A program made the translations under genes and the position numbers. From the NCBI GenBank assembly GCA_008704415.1, contig VXIS01000270.1, positions 1 to 64,000 of the forward strand: 64,000 bases of DNA, written 5' to 3'. The notes below the pieces were generated by a model. It was not told the origin of the DNA, ran no database searches, and worked only from the letters and a program-made list of their open reading frames with translations. Positions 22,701-34,599 of this stretch are shown one piece after another (the first letter of the stretch is position 1; each line of letters opens with the position of its first letter). This DNA comes from Sphaerosporella brunnea (lineage: Eukaryota > Ascomycota > Pezizomycetes > Pezizales > Pyronemataceae).

Positions 22701-24175
22701 TCATTTCTCCAATTGCAGCTTCCTTTTGACCATCCCACAAAAACTCTCAAACAGCACCCCTTCGCGCCCTCTCTTCCAGCGCACATTGATGGCTGTCTTG
22801 TCCTCCCCGGCCTCCGCAAGTGTAATCAGAACGCCCAGTTTGACATCTTCATCTACCAGCATCAATGCCATGGCTCCTCTCGCCATAGCCCTCCTCGCAG
22901 CGCGGCTCCATACATTCCCCTTCACCTCCACATAAAACTCCTTGCCGAGCTCGTCCCGCTTAGAGTGCATCAACTCCAACCCGCTTAGAAGCACTACCAC
23001 TTCCTCCCCCACTCCTCCTACCGACCTAGGAACAGTAAACTCCAGCTCCGGCCTTGTTAGCGGGGAACATCCCTTCATGCTTCCAGCCACCGCCGCAGAG
23101 GGCCGGCGGTCCCCGAAGCTCCATGCAACCGCCCACCGCTTGGTAGTACCTTGCACCATCTCGGCCACTGCCCAGTTCCCGGACACTTCCAATTCGTGGA
23201 TCTCACGGAGGGAGGAGATAAACTGGGATACGCTGGAGAGCTTGCCGAAGAGCGTCGAGTACCACTTGACCCGAGTGCGTAGCACGAGGGATTCGGCGAG
23301 CATTCGGCGAGCAAATCCTAACTCGCCATGGGGGGAGTAGACCATCTCCGTAGAGGTGCCGGTGCAGGCTGAGGACGGAGGAAGCATTTTTTGCGCGGCG
23401 GATTCGGCAAGGGAGTCGGCAGAGGAGTAGAAGGGCGGGTTGCACATAGTGAAGTCGATGCTTTCTGTGTCCAGAGCTTCCAGAGGGAAGAGTGGGCCAG
23501 TGACCGAGGACTCATAGAGCTTTATTCGACCGTTCAGGAGGACTTTGTTTCGGGCGATGTTGTTTCGTGCGCTATGGAGAGAAGCTTCATCTATGTCACT
23601 GGCGATGAAGCGCCACGACGGCCGAAGGGAGCAGCCGAGTAGAGGGTAGATACAGCTCGCCCCTGTGCCGCTTATACACTTAGCTCAAACGCTGTAATGT
23701 GAGCCGGAACTCTTACACGTCAAGGCCTGTTACTTCCCCGGAGGTATCCAATTCACTGTTCAAGTCGCTACTGGTGGAATCTATGAGGTCTTGAAGCCAC
23801 AGAATGTAGTCTAGTCTGAAAACTGTCAGGCAGGTTCCCGGTGGCGAGGATGTCTGCCGTACCTGTTTGGAATCATAGGACAAAGACGATCTTCTGGGAG
23901 ATCAACAGCAAAGCCAAAGTCGCGCAAGAGGAGGCTCTTGGCTAGCTCTCTATTATCTCCAGCTTCAGTAAGAATCGATATCACCAGATAAAGAAGTGAA
24001 TACCTCACGGCCGCGGGATCTTTAAAATTGACATTTGCGTTGCTGTCGACACTGTTTCACGCGTCAGATGAAGCCGTTGTCCGAGAGAGGTGACCGACAA
24101 TGGGGCGAATGCCGGGCAGTCTTTGGCCAGCTTTTTGAAGTCAAGGTATGAGGCATATGGGCTTCGTGGGTGCAT
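22701..24175 (-). CDS. METTL16: METTL16-type RNA N6-adenine methyltransferase
   Basis: Five exons (minus strand): 24099-24175, 24004-24051, 23863-23949, 23717-23815, 22701-23670. They total 1281 nt, or 426 aa in frame, with introns of only 46-53 nt. The start MHPRSPYASYLDFKKLA matches the family N-terminus. LLLRDFGFAVDLPEDRLCP and NRLDYILWLQDLID follow, then the SAM-binding motif VGTGASCIYPLLG at 104-116. The catalytic motif CNPPF is at 180-184. METTL16 proteins methylate U6 snRNA and, in animals, MAT2A mRNA hairpins. The C-terminal third is less conserved. The gene is divergent from ARH1, with only 121 bp between start codons. Confidence 0.9.
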
Positions 24176-24296
24176 GGCGAGGTGATGATGTTCAGGCTTG
24201 CAGGGTGCTTGGCCCGTAGTCTTGGCTCCTCCGAACAAATCCACAACATGACCTCGCACCTGTTGAGATGACTCCCACCCTACACCTCACACCACG

Positions 24297-25881
24297 ATGA
24301 ACCGCCAATTCCTCTGCTTTTTGTGGCCTGCACTGCGATCTCGATGCTATTCTACCGTCACGCAGCAGTCCCAAAGAACCGGCCGTCCACTACGACTGGC
24401 CGTGATTGGTGCTGGCCCCGCGGGTTTCTACACCTCCTACCGCGTCCTCAGCAAGCTCACAAATGCCTATGTGGACATGTATGAGTCTTTGCCTGTGCCC
24501 TATGGGCTTGTACGGTTCGGCGTTGCGCCCGACCATCCAGAGGTCAAGGTATACCCATCCCATGCAGCACACGCTCAACTCCGCCCTGACTGAGATCAAG
24601 ACGGAATAGAATTGTCAAGCCAAATTCGAAGAGGTCGCCGCTTCACCGCGGTTTACGTATATCGGTAATACGCCAATTGGCACCTCATGGCCACACCCGC
24701 CGCATCGTTCCCTACCGTTGTCCGCGATCACAACTCATTATGACGCCTTGCTGCTAAGCTATGGCGCCTCCAAAGATCGTAGGCTTGGGATTCCGGGAGA
24801 AGATCTGGAAGGTGTTTACTCTGCTCGCGCGTTTGTGGGCTGGTACAATGGGCTGCCAGAATACGCAGATCTTGGGTCTAAGCTGCTGCTCGACTCGGCG
24901 GAAGAGGCGGTAATCATTGGTCAAGGGAATGTTGCTTTGGATGTTGCCCGAATTCTTCTCACCGATGTCGACGTGCTTCGGAAAACCGATATCGCGGCAC
25001 ATGCGGTTGAGGCACTTTCGCGTAGCCGGGTGAAGCGTGTGCGAGTTGTTGGCCGACGAGGGCCATTGCAGGCAGCGTTTACAGTCAAGGAGCTTCGTGA
25101 GCTACTCTCCATTCCCAATGTAGGCTTCACAGGACTGGATCCCACTCTCATTCCAGAAGACACCAAGGCGCTTTCCCGACAACAAAAGCGGATTGCACAG
25201 ATCTTAGAGAAGGGATCGAAGACGCTGCCAGGAGTGGCGCACAAGCAATGGGGTCTCGACTTTCTCCGCTCGCCATCCTCGTTTCAACCTGCTGCCCTCA
25301 ATGCTACAACACTCGGCTTTGTGCGCTTCGAAAAGACGTGGTTGGAGGATCGATTCTCCTCCACTGCTAGAGCGCTGCCAACCAGTGAGCATGAGGATAT
25401 GGAAGCACAAATGGCATTCCGCAGCATCGGTTATCTTTCAGAGCCTATTCCGGGATTCCCGGACGCTGGCATTCCATTCAATGAAAAGCGTGGCCTTGTG
25501 CCCAATGAAGATGGACGTGTGGTCAGACCTGGCGTCAATCCCGATGAGCGGGGAGAGGTCGTGCCTGGGGTGTACACAAGCGGTTGGGTGAAGCGAGGGC
25601 CGACGGGCGTGATCGCGAGCACCATGTATGATGCCTTTGAAACTGCGGATGCGATCGTAAATGATTGGGTGAGCGGTGAGCGCGAGTTTATGGATGGAGG
25701 GGAGAAAGCAAAACGGGGATGGGAGGCTGTGCAGGGTGAAGTAAAGGAGAGGGGGATGAGACCTGTGAGCTGGGAGGAATGGCGCAAGATTGATGCCGCT
25801 GAGAAGCAACGGGGCGCCAGGTTGGGAAAGGAAAGGGAGAAGTTTGTCCGCGAGGAAGATATGCTGGCGGTCCTAGAATAG
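24297..25881 (+). CDS. ARH1: Adrenodoxin/ferredoxin reductase, mitochondrial
   Basis: Two exons: 24297-24548 and 24610-25881, 1524 nt, 507 aa in frame. The N-terminal 30 residues are Arg/Ser/Thr-rich, as for mitochondrial import. The FAD motif VIGAGPAG is at 36-43. YESLPVPYGLVRFGVAPDHP marks the adrenodoxin-reductase family, and the NADPH-side motif IIGQGNVALD is at 186-195. The C-terminal GWVKRGPTGVIASTMYDAFE block is also present. Arh1 passes electrons from NADPH to the mitochondrial ferredoxin Yah1 for Fe-S cluster, heme A and ubiquinone synthesis. A short insertion (SWPHPPHRS near 108) relative to the usual spacing is the only odd feature; it could hide an unrecognised intron. Confidence 0.93.
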
Positions 25882-26198
25882 GTGTATGGCGTTGCTATAG
25901 ATTCCATGAATAATTGACGGGCAATTTCGCTCTCCAAGCCTTACAGCCCAGCGATTTCCCACGGCCGAGTGCTGAACAGTGCGGCAAACTCGCACGACCT
26001 CTTCAACCGCCTTTGACTACCATTGTGCTTTCCCTTTTCCTAAACCCTCTACAGCTGCCTCTCAACTACCCCCGCCGACTTTCTCGCTACCTTCCTTCAA
26101 ACTTTTCTTTCATCGCCATCCCCATCCCCATCCCACAATCACTTCATAACCTTCTACCATCAACCCATCGAAACTTTCAATCAAGTTCCACATACACA
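25882..26198. promoter_or_regulatory. CT-rich promoter/leader of the next gene
   Basis: The interval is strongly pyrimidine-rich from about 25990 to 26150 (repeated CCCCATCCCCATCC-like runs). Such CT-rich leaders are common before transcription starts of highly expressed fungal genes. No other site is claimed. Confidence 0.4.
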
Positions 26199-27759
26199 AT
26201 GCCTCCAAACAACGTCACTTGGGCATTTGATGACGACGCCATGGACACCGATGAGCAGAACCTCTCGGCGACTGAGTCCGAGACCGGTCAGGCTTCCGAC
26301 ACCCAGCAAATTCAGCAGGCCCAGACAGTTGCGACTACAGTCAACCATCAGATCAACCACCACAGTACTGCTCAAGGTAAGAGGATCGGCACACTAAATT
26401 TGCGTCATGAAATGCCACTAACTATTCACAGGCCTTGCAAGTCAGCCTGAAGATGATAGAGAGATACTCATCAGTTTTTTCCTTCGCTCGGAAATTAAGG
26501 CGGTGAGCCGTAACATTGGAAGAATCAAATCCGATGCCACTCAGGAACTCGCGAGTGCCGAGTTCAATCGCATTGAAGCAGTATACAGGGCGACGATCAT
26601 CGAGCTTCGCAGGAAGCCGGAATACCTACAAGCTTCCGAGGACGAGAAGAGTTGGATGTTCCAAGACTGGGAGGAGGAGTACGAGATGCTCTTGAACAAC
26701 TTGTTTTGGCTGCTGAGGAAGGAATACTGCGTCACAACGAACCTCAAACTGCTCGCTAGAACAGGTATGAATTAATTCCCCTTGTTGTTAATTTGCGCGC
26801 TGACAGAACTGAATGGAGACACTGGACTCGACGGCCCTGGAACTGATAGATATCGGAGGAGACAAGAGCCAATCGGCACAGTATTCATACCAGCATACAA
26901 ATTTCAAGGATACTATCCGTTGCTTCTGCAGGAGATGCACAGACGGCACGTTGCTCTCCGGAACAAGCCCCCGACTTCCAACATCACCGATGGGTACAAC
27001 CCGCGCCATGACTTGGTGTTCAAAAAATTCAACTACACCTTAACTAAGCTTCGTAAGAAGCTAGGGCTGTGTGGAACCAGCAGCCAGAGGAGCCTTCAGG
27101 ACAGGATCTGGAAGAACTTCCGTCGGGATGTTAGATTGGTGATTGCCGAACACTCCTTCAGGAGCATCAAGAAGTCTGAAGAGCCTGGCAGGCTGCATTC
27201 CGAGACACTTTTTCTGGGTAGAAAGATTATCTTCGACCACCAGGAGCTTTGGGAGGCCACCGGTTCCAGCCTCAAGACAATAGAGGAGATGGCATATTGG
27301 CTAGTCACCTATGAGGCAAGCCTTACGGGCCGAGCAGCGGGATTCAGCTCGGAAGACGACGAAGGCGAAGCTAGGACAAGCACCCCTCGACCGGTACGCC
27401 GAACCACCAGACCTGGACTGCCTTCAAACCGTCGTGGACGCGACGAGTTTGATGACGAAGACACACCCGGGCCCAGCAAGAAGCGCAAAAACAGCACCAC
27501 TACGGCCGACAAAGAGGCCCCCCCGAAACAATATCTCCCTGGGATGGGTGTTCTCGGCGTGGGAAAGGTGACATCACCTGGCAAGAAGGTCGGCGTCGCT
27601 TTGACCAAGTGGAGGGAAGCTTTCGAGCTTAAGGGACTCCAACTCGAAGCTGAACGGAAGCTTCTAGAGGCCAATGAGATGCAGGCCAAAGTGACTGAAA
27701 AGGCTCTTCAGTACCAGGAGAAGTTTGGCGAAGCTCACGACTCAAAGGGGTTTCCTTAG
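26199..27759 (+). CDS. Unrecognised protein, 487 aa
   Basis: Three exons: 26199-26376, 26432-26764, 26807-27759, 1464 nt in frame, with canonical GTAAGA/GTATGA donors. I do not recognise the family. Residues 1-60 are acidic and Gln-rich. Residues about 62-170 are helical and charged (FFLRSEIKAVSRNIGRIKSD; EDEKSWMFQDWEEEYEML). Residues 180-360 form a compact-looking part with KFQGYYPLLLQEMHRRHVAL and WKNFRRDVRLVIAEHSFRSI. A basic stretch SKKRKNS near 430 could be a nuclear localisation signal. The C-terminal 60 residues are a strong coiled coil. Splicing and codon bias indicate a real gene. It may be lineage-restricted; nuclear location is only an inference from the basic motif. Confidence 0.7.
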
Positions 27760-28107
27760 TGTGGACAACCCTGTCGGCTGGCTTTACTGAGGCAATCATA
27801 CATTTGCGATGATGTTTTCATTTGTGTTCATTTGTTGTTTTCGTTTGTTGTTTTTCATTTGCTTTCATCTGTTGTTTTCACATTTCATGTTTTCTTGCCG
27901 TCAGCCTTTTACTTCGACAACTTTACTAAAGGCTGGCGGCTTCCTTTGTTGGTCCTGGAGTTTGCGCGATTGGGTGGATTCGATGTCGCTACGATGGGTA
28001 TAGGTGATGAGATCGAAAGCGCATGTTACATACCGTACCGACAAATATATCTTTTTCCTTTGCTTTGAATCTCATGATTTTATTTTATTACAAGCAACCG
28101 CAAAGTG
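27760..28107. other. Intergenic between convergent genes
   Basis: T-rich sequence with repeated TTTGTTGTTTTC-like units at about 27806-27890, then the 3' flank of RRN7. No gene seen. Confidence 0.5.
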
Positions 28108-30016
28108 TCACCCATCCACTACTTCCTCGCCATCCACCATGCCCGTCTTCCTAGCATTCCGTCTCTTCTCCTGAATCTGTTGTCTGAGTTTTCTGTCGAT
28201 GTGGTGCACAACCTTCTGCATTTCTTCACACTCGATTCCTAGGAAATCAGACGCTGCCTGTATCAGCGTCTTGAGCTGGTGCGGCATCTCCTCATCCCAC
28301 GAATAATACAGATACTGCTCACCGGGGCGCAGCAACTCCTCATCTTCCTCCGCAACCGCGGGGACTGAAACGGTGTGTGCATGTAGATCAGCCAAGCGGC
28401 GAATCAGAGGGTTCGCTTCCTCCCCTTCAATTTCCTCCAGTGATGGTAGTGGTGGTGGCGGCGGCGGGGCGTTTGAGAGCGGGAACAGATTCAGGATACC
28501 CTGAGAGACTAAAATTCATCAGCTCAGCTCAGCCCTGCTTTTAGTCACCAAACAGGGAAACAGGAAACAAACACACGTTTCGTCTCAGTCCCAGAATCTT
28601 CAGCGCACCATGTTTTCTCGTACCAATCTAGATACCAATCCAGATCCTCAGAGCTCATCTTGAAAACATCCGCCTCCTTGACATCCACCTCGAGCATCTG
28701 GCCTCTCCCCACGGCACCGTGTAGCTGTCCGCGCCTAGCCTCGTTTCCACCCCGAAGAAAACGCTCCCATGCCACCCACTCCAACGACGTGGCCGCGGTC
28801 TCAGCGGCAGAAACGGGGTAGCGGCGGAGCCCGTCGAGGCCGTAGCAAAGCTTGACGGCGGAGATGACGATAGCCAGCAGTTTTGCCTCTGGCCAGTGGT
28901 TGCTACGTCGAGTGACCGCCAAGGGAGGCCACTCAAACGTCATGAACAAGCCCTCGGCCAGTTTCTTAGCTGCGGCATAAATTTCCAGGGGAAGGCCCAG
29001 ATCATGGACGGCGCGCAGCAGCAACACCTCACGGTTGACCGGTGGGAACGCCAATCCGAAATTGGCGTGGAAAAGCGCCACCATCTCGTGTACCGTCCTA
29101 CTTAGCCGTCCCCTCTGCAACCGCGTATTCGGCTCCAGCGCCATGTAGTACTCGGCTGACAGTTTCTCTCGCATGGCCTCGGGTACGTGCCGGATTGCGC
29201 GGGTGTATGCAAGGTCCTGGGAGTCTACCCATCGGTGGAAGTCGCCCAGCGATACCGCGGAGCGTAGTAATAACAGGCCTAGGTAGCAGAACGAAAGGAG
29301 TTCAATCAGTTTCGGCCTATCGCCTGCTTTGGGCACGCGGCGCTGCCGACGACGTCTTGACGAGTAGGTGGTACTGGCAATGTCGGAGTCGCTGGTGTAG
29401 AGATAGTCACTGGAGCCCTGGCTCGAATAGCCTGCGTCCTCTCCGCCTAGTGCTCGAGATTGCGCTCGCGAAGCCGCTTGTGAATTGGCCTGTGAGGCCG
29501 GAAGGTTTTCTGGTAACCTTGTGGCTACGACTTGTAATCTCAGCGCCCAAAGATCGCGCGCAATCACCTGGAAGTATCTCAGCACGCGCTTTCTCCACCT
29601 TACCACCGCTACCACCAGGGAAGAAAGACGTACCTCCAGCTCCGTAGGGAACCCCTTCTCCTTGATAAGCCACCACACCTGTTTCTGCAGAAGAATCTGC
29701 AAGCACTGCAGGTACAGTTCGAACCCCTTCCTTCCACGCAGAACCTTGTGAACCTTCTTGGTCTCCACCTTAGCCCGAGTAGCTCGCGCTCCGGTCTGGC
29801 CGAACCCTTCGTCGTCCGCCGCCATTTCAAGTTCTCCCTATTACCACCGCATATTTCCATGTGAGCCGGAACCGTTCGAAGGAGCGGGGGAGACGAGGGA
29901 GGAGGTACTTCTCGCATGTGCCCATTTTTACAGAACCACCGTCCGTTCTCCAGGTAAAAGTGCACCTGCTTGCAATTATCGATGCCGCATCGGGAGAGCC
30001 GTTTGTATTCCACCAT
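28108..30016 (-). CDS. RRN7: RNA polymerase I core factor subunit Rrn7 (TAF1B family)
   Basis: Three exons (minus strand): 29909-30016, 28575-29837, 28108-28500. They total 1764 nt, or 587 aa in frame. The N-terminal zinc ribbon has Cys10, Cys15, Cys29 and His33 (SRCGIDNC; RWFCKNGH). It is followed by KGFELYLQCLQILLQKQVWW, the start of the cyclin-fold region of TFIIB-like factors. A Ser/Arg-rich linker lies at about 155-205. Rrn7 is a TFIIB-related subunit of the core factor that recruits RNA polymerase I to rDNA promoters in the nucleolus. The last exon encodes a short Pro-rich segment and an acidic, then basic C-terminus. The last intron's donor (GTGTTT) is weak but the only one that keeps frame. 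Confidence 0.85.
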
Positions 30017-30343
30017 CGTTGCGGTAGGGGTCTAAAGTGCGTACGTATGGGAAGACGCGCCGAGCAGGGATTTCCAGGCGTTGCGCGACTTGCAAATTAA
30101 CCTGAGTAAGCACAGCTAACTCTGATTGATATCATATGGCGCTTGATGCACTCACGAGCCGGAATCAGTAGAGATAACTCGCTTGGGCTTATTATCAACC
30201 CTTCACAACCCAACGACCAAAAAGAGAAAACCAAGAAACATGCCCAAGTGCTCGAGTGGCTGGATTCACCGCGAGAGTGCCGACTGCAGCATTTCCATCT
30301 GTAGCCATGGACAGCATTTCCAAATATTTGGTTAGAAGGGAAC
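30017..30343. other. Intergenic upstream of RRN7
   Basis: Nothing recognised besides the promoter side of RRN7. Confidence 0.4.
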
Positions 30344-30345
30344 TA

Positions 30346-30573
30346 TGGTGCAAGCGGCCTTAAACCGACCCGTCGGCGGTGGTGGAGACGGCAACGACTG
30401 TTTGTAATAAACTGATCACCACGTGAGAACTCTGGGGAAACAGCCCTCCCGTCCCCTAAATAAGATGCGCTCTGTAAGACTGAGGCGCTGGCTTCCACCA
30501 GTCGCGCAATCTTGTGATGTGATTGAAGTCGGGAAATTTTGAGCGACGGGTCGGTTTAAGGCCGCTTGCACCA
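30346..30573 (-). mobile_element. MITE copy 2, 228 bp
   Basis: This is a second copy of the element at 21557-21785, in reverse orientation. Its ends form a 30-bp inverted repeat that I read as perfect: TGGTGCAAGCGGCCTTAAAC at the left, its complement at the right. The flanks are TA at 30344-30345 and 30574-30575. There is no ORF. It lies between RRN7 and eIF5A and interrupts no gene. Confidence 0.9.
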
Positions 30574-30575
30574 TA

Positions 30576-31406
30576 GGTAACTGATCAACACTCGCATCTG
30601 CAATTCAACGATTCAATAGACGGGTGTCTTGATTTCTCTCCTATTGCTGCTGTTCCAACGAAGAAGCAAACTATCGAATCGAATGTTATGATTATCAAAC
30701 TGTCTGCCCAATCCATATGGAAATAAATATGCTCATGCCCTTCAAGAACCTGCGCTCCATAGCCAGATGACATGATTGAGTTGGCTGATACAAAGCTTAT
30801 GCTCAAGTTGAGCTACCTACTGTACTCTTCAAAGGAGCAACGATCAGTGCGCTTTCTGCTGGCCATTCATATCTTAAAACTTTGGAAGATGGAAATGCTC
30901 GAATAACAATGACGGAAAGCGGTTCGATTCCTCCTAAAGAAAAGGATCAACCTGGGCCACCTCACATGAAGTCACTCGGACCCCTCAATAGTGCAGGCCC
31001 AATGATTTGTCCCCATTCGTAAGTCGTGGCCCACAAAACAAAACCAGACTTTTTAGTTCGTAACCCTTTTAATGCTTTGCAAGGCCAAAAAAGAAAAAAA
31101 AAAAAAGGTGTTGAACATGAAAGGAAAAAGCCATCATGTGCAGAAAAGATGAAAAGGTTCCAACCACGCCTATCCCAATACCCATATTTTCCCTGACCAA
31201 ACCAAATGCGACTTTTATATCCGATTCCTATTCTCATGAAACCAGGAGAAAAAAAAACTCCAATTGCTCCCCAAGATACACCCCAACGTTCAATCGGTCA
31301 AACGATGAGAAGAACTGAACACAAAGCTCGCAATTGGAGACCAACGAAAACCGAAAATAGACAGATAGCTAGAAGTCGATTTAATCTTTGACCGCAGAGA
31401 TGGGGT
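30576..31406. other. Intergenic
   Basis: AT-rich 3' flank of eIF5A with several A-tracts (30-31.3 kb). A GGTTCGATTCC at 30921-30931 resembles a tRNA B-box, but no tRNA fold surrounds it. Confidence 0.5.
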
Positions 31407-32284
31407 TTAAGTCTGCTTGGGGGCCTCCTTGACGGAGATGGCGGCCTCCTCGCCCATGGCGGAGATGATGGTAACCACTACGAAGAATCAGTAACAACAC
31501 TCTTGGTATAAAGTTCAGAAAAAACCCACAAATATCGGTACCAGCGTCCTCGTACTCCCTGATGCGATCACCAAGCTCTCCCTCAGGGACCTTGACGTCG
31601 TTCTTCTCGCTTCCGTCGGGTTTGATCAAGTTGAGGAAATCGTCGTCAATGTGCGAGAACTGGTATTCAGTACGGGTGACGTTGGGGACGTCCATGTTGT
31701 GAGTGGAGGGGCAGAGCTCCTCGAGCTTCTTCTGGGTGAAGATGTCGATAGCGACCAAGTGAACCTTGGCGTGACCGTGCTTTCCGGTCTTGGAGGTGCT
31801 CATCTCGACAATCTTGCAGGGACGGCCCTTGATGACGACGTGTCTGCAATGCGATTAGTCGAGTGCTCCATTCCGTAGCACCTCACCATCACAGGACAAG
31901 AGACTCAAAGAGGGGTAGACATACCCGTTCTTGCGCAGAGCAGAGCACTGCATGGGGAAGGTCGCCGAAGCGCCAGCCGAGGCCTGCTCGAAGGTGTGGT
32001 TGTTGTGCTGAAAAGAGTGTTTCATCAGCATTCCTGTTTCGCAATCCAAAACCCAAGGCAAGATCGGTCCGGTGACTTCACTCTGCTACTTGAGCCCATA
32101 ACCACCCTACGGTTGCTGGAGGCGCAAGAACATCCGACGAGGGATGACCGGTCGCAATGCAGTTCGCAAGGGAAAGTGGTAAAGGGCAGTAGGCAGTGCA
32201 CACCAGGAACGTCGGGGGTGCTCGTGACGATTGTGGAACTGGGATGGAGGGGGGGTAGACTCGTACCTGTTCATCGTCGGCCAT
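31407..32284 (-). CDS. eIF5A: Translation factor eIF5A (hypusine-containing)
   Basis: Four exons (minus strand): 32267-32284, 31925-32007, 31542-31843, 31407-31477. They total 474 nt, or 157 aa in frame, the standard length. The first exon encodes only MADDEQ and is followed by a 259-nt intron, long for this window. The hypusination loop [14 protein letters not shown] places the modified lysine at Lys55. The C-terminal OB fold ([24 protein letters not shown]) is intact. eIF5A helps elongation at poly-proline stalls and termination. A first intron of this size close to the ATG is common in highly expressed fungal genes and may support expression. Confidence 0.97.
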
Positions 32285-33242
32285 CTTGGAGTTGGTTGCG
32301 GGGAGACTGAAAAGAAAGGGTTTTTTTGGGGGGGAGGGGGGGTTGGGTATTGGAGGGAGGGAGTCGTGGAGAAGAAGGACGGGACGAAGAGAAAAGAGGA
32401 GATGGAGGGGTTTTGGTTGGAAGAGAAGGTAGGGTGGATGGCAACTGGCAACGGGGCGAGTGAGACTTTGTCTAGTTTTACCCCACCCTTGTGCCAAGTC
32501 GGGGTTTTTTTTCTTTGGGATACTTTTTTTTTTTCCCCTGCTCTTTTCCAGCCAGTCGAGTCCCTTATCCAGGCTCTCTCTGCAGCAGCGGGGCACGCAG
32601 CAGCCAGAGGAGGGAGCAGCTGGCCAATCATCGCTGGGGAATTCCGCGGTGTTGAGAAAAGTTCTGAGCTGTTGGTAGTAGGGCTTGGCCCTCGAAAGTC
32701 CAAATCTTGAATCAACGGCACAAGTTAAACAGCATGCATGAAACTTCGAAAAGATAGAGGAAGACATGTCGATATTGAGTCATCAGCAGAGTGTTAATAT
32801 GAGAGATCGAGTCACCATGATTTTCCGTGAACAGGTACGGACAGTATATCTCATCTGGAGTCGGGTCAAGCGTATCATACATATGCGTACTATGTACCTG
32901 GTGTCCCAACGAGGAAAGAAGTTTCCGAAGATCTCATCTTTAACGCTTTGTTGGTTCGATCGCTGTTTTGGCAAACATTAAGCAGCATAGTACTCAATAC
33001 TTTAACAAAGCGTTTAATTTACGGGAATTAGCAGAATGGATGAAGACCACCGACGCTCACGTGCCCGCGACTATTATAATGATGATCAGCTCCGCGGCGG
33101 CGGCATCAGGCGGCTCCCGCCAAGCCCTCCCAACTTCGGCGACCGGCATCCCCACTTGCATCTGAACAGCCTCCCGCGGCGGCAATCCGCTGGTGGCCGG
33201 TCCCCTGCCATCCATGTGTGCATACAACAGCGTTCCACCGTC
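32285..33242. other. Divergent intergenic region
   Basis: This is the promoter region of eIF5A: T- and CT-rich stretches near 32500-32560 read on the minus strand as A/G-rich. The frame of the next gene stays open back to 33036. Nothing else recognised. Confidence 0.45.
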
Positions 33243-34098
33243 ATGCGGCGACTGGCCATTTCCAAACCGCCCACCATATCGATATCGCGATGGTGGCAGC
33301 GATCATTCGCGACCTCCCTGCATCACTTGAACAGCAGCAACAACAACAATAACAACCAAAAATCCTCAGATCTCCACAATGACTTCAATTCCTTCCTCCG
33401 TTACGCGCAAGCCTCTGAGCTGGACCCAGGGAGCACCGTGTATGTCGGCACGTTATACGAGTACGTGTTCCCCCCCTCCCCATCCGTGATCCCGCCGGCC
33501 AACAAACACAAACACAACAAATGGGATGGATCTAAATACTGATTCTCACAGATATACCGTCCTGCAGACCCTCTGCCGCCTAGGCATGACCCTGAGGCGA
33601 GTCGGCGGCCGTGACGACAGGGGCATAGACATCCGGGGCACCTGGGTGCCACCAGCGAGTCGGCATCTCCCACCGCCGCTGCCCCTTCAAGTCTACATCC
33701 AATGCAAAGCCGAGCGTAGCCGTGCCGGGCCAAAATATTTACGCGAGCTCGAGGGAACACTAGGCACAACGACCACGCCGCAAACGCCGCCGCTCGGTAT
33801 CCTCGCCTCCAGTAGCCCCTGTACTCCTGGTATGCGGAAGCACATGTTACTCTCTAGACTGCCGCTGGCATTTTGTTGCGTGGCTAAATGGGAGGAGGGA
33901 GGCCATCTGCTGCAGTTTTTGTGGAATTCCCCGGCAGGAAAAGTGATTGGTCGGGGCGTGGGCGTGACGACGCGGTATATAATCCCGCAAGATGGATATA
34001 TGGCCACTGAAGAGTTGGAGAGGGAGGCGGTGTTGACTGTGGATGGAGAGGTGGTGGAGATGGGCTATGACGCTTCATGTGAGCAGCCCGCTCCCTGA
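33243..34098 (+). CDS. RRG7: Rrg7-like mitochondrial protein (DUF2034)
   Basis: Two exons: 33243-33460 and 33552-34098, 765 nt, 254 aa in frame. I chose the ATG at 33243 because MRRLAISKPPTISISRWWQR reads as a mitochondrial presequence. The frame is open to another ATG at 33036, which would give 323 aa. Family blocks are VYVGTLYEYTVLQTLCRLG and the nuclease-like core RRVGGRDDRGIDIRGTW followed by VYIQCKAER. The Asp and QCK order is like a PD-(D/E)XK restriction-endonuclease fold. Yeast RRG7 is required for respiratory growth and mtDNA maintenance; enzymatic activity is not established. The segment SSSPCTPGMRKHMLLSRLPL and RYIIPQDGYM are further conserved-looking parts. Confidence 0.85.
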
Positions 34099-34599
34099 TA
34101 TATATGCCAGCAGTCAGTGATTTGTCACTTAGCTATTTTTTCTCTCTTTAAAACTGCTGTTCTAAATTCTTTATTGGGCCCTGTTGAATCGGCCAACGAT
34201 AGACTGGCGGGCCAAGACGGGTGATAGAAATGGAAGATATGGAAACAGAGAAGGGAAGAAAAAAAAAAAAAGAAAAAAAAAGAGGAAGCAAAGGAAGAAG
34301 GCAAAAGAAAAAGTATTTACATAGAAGCATTAATACCAAAATATAGTGTACAAGCAGGCTCCCGCGATGATTGACAACGACAACGACATATAGCCATATT
34401 CATCCGAAGAGAGAGAAGCTGAAGGGGGAAGGAAAACAAAGAAAGAAAGACAAATCTCAGGGAATACAAAAAAACGCCATCCAAAACAGTTCAATGCTTT
34501 GCTGCCAGAATGAACATCTAAACGTGTCAAGAAAATACTCCATAGCCTGCCTGAGCCTGTACAATAACATCCCCATAGTAGTTCGTCAAGGTCCTTTGT
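34099..34599. other. Intergenic between convergent genes
   Basis: 3' flanks of RRG7 and BST1, purine-rich with A-tracts near 34260-34285. No gene seen. Confidence 0.5.

Noticed and set aside
30921..30931. tRNA B-box-like GGTTCGATTCC
   Set aside because: No A-box, acceptor stem or cloverleaf can be drawn around it.
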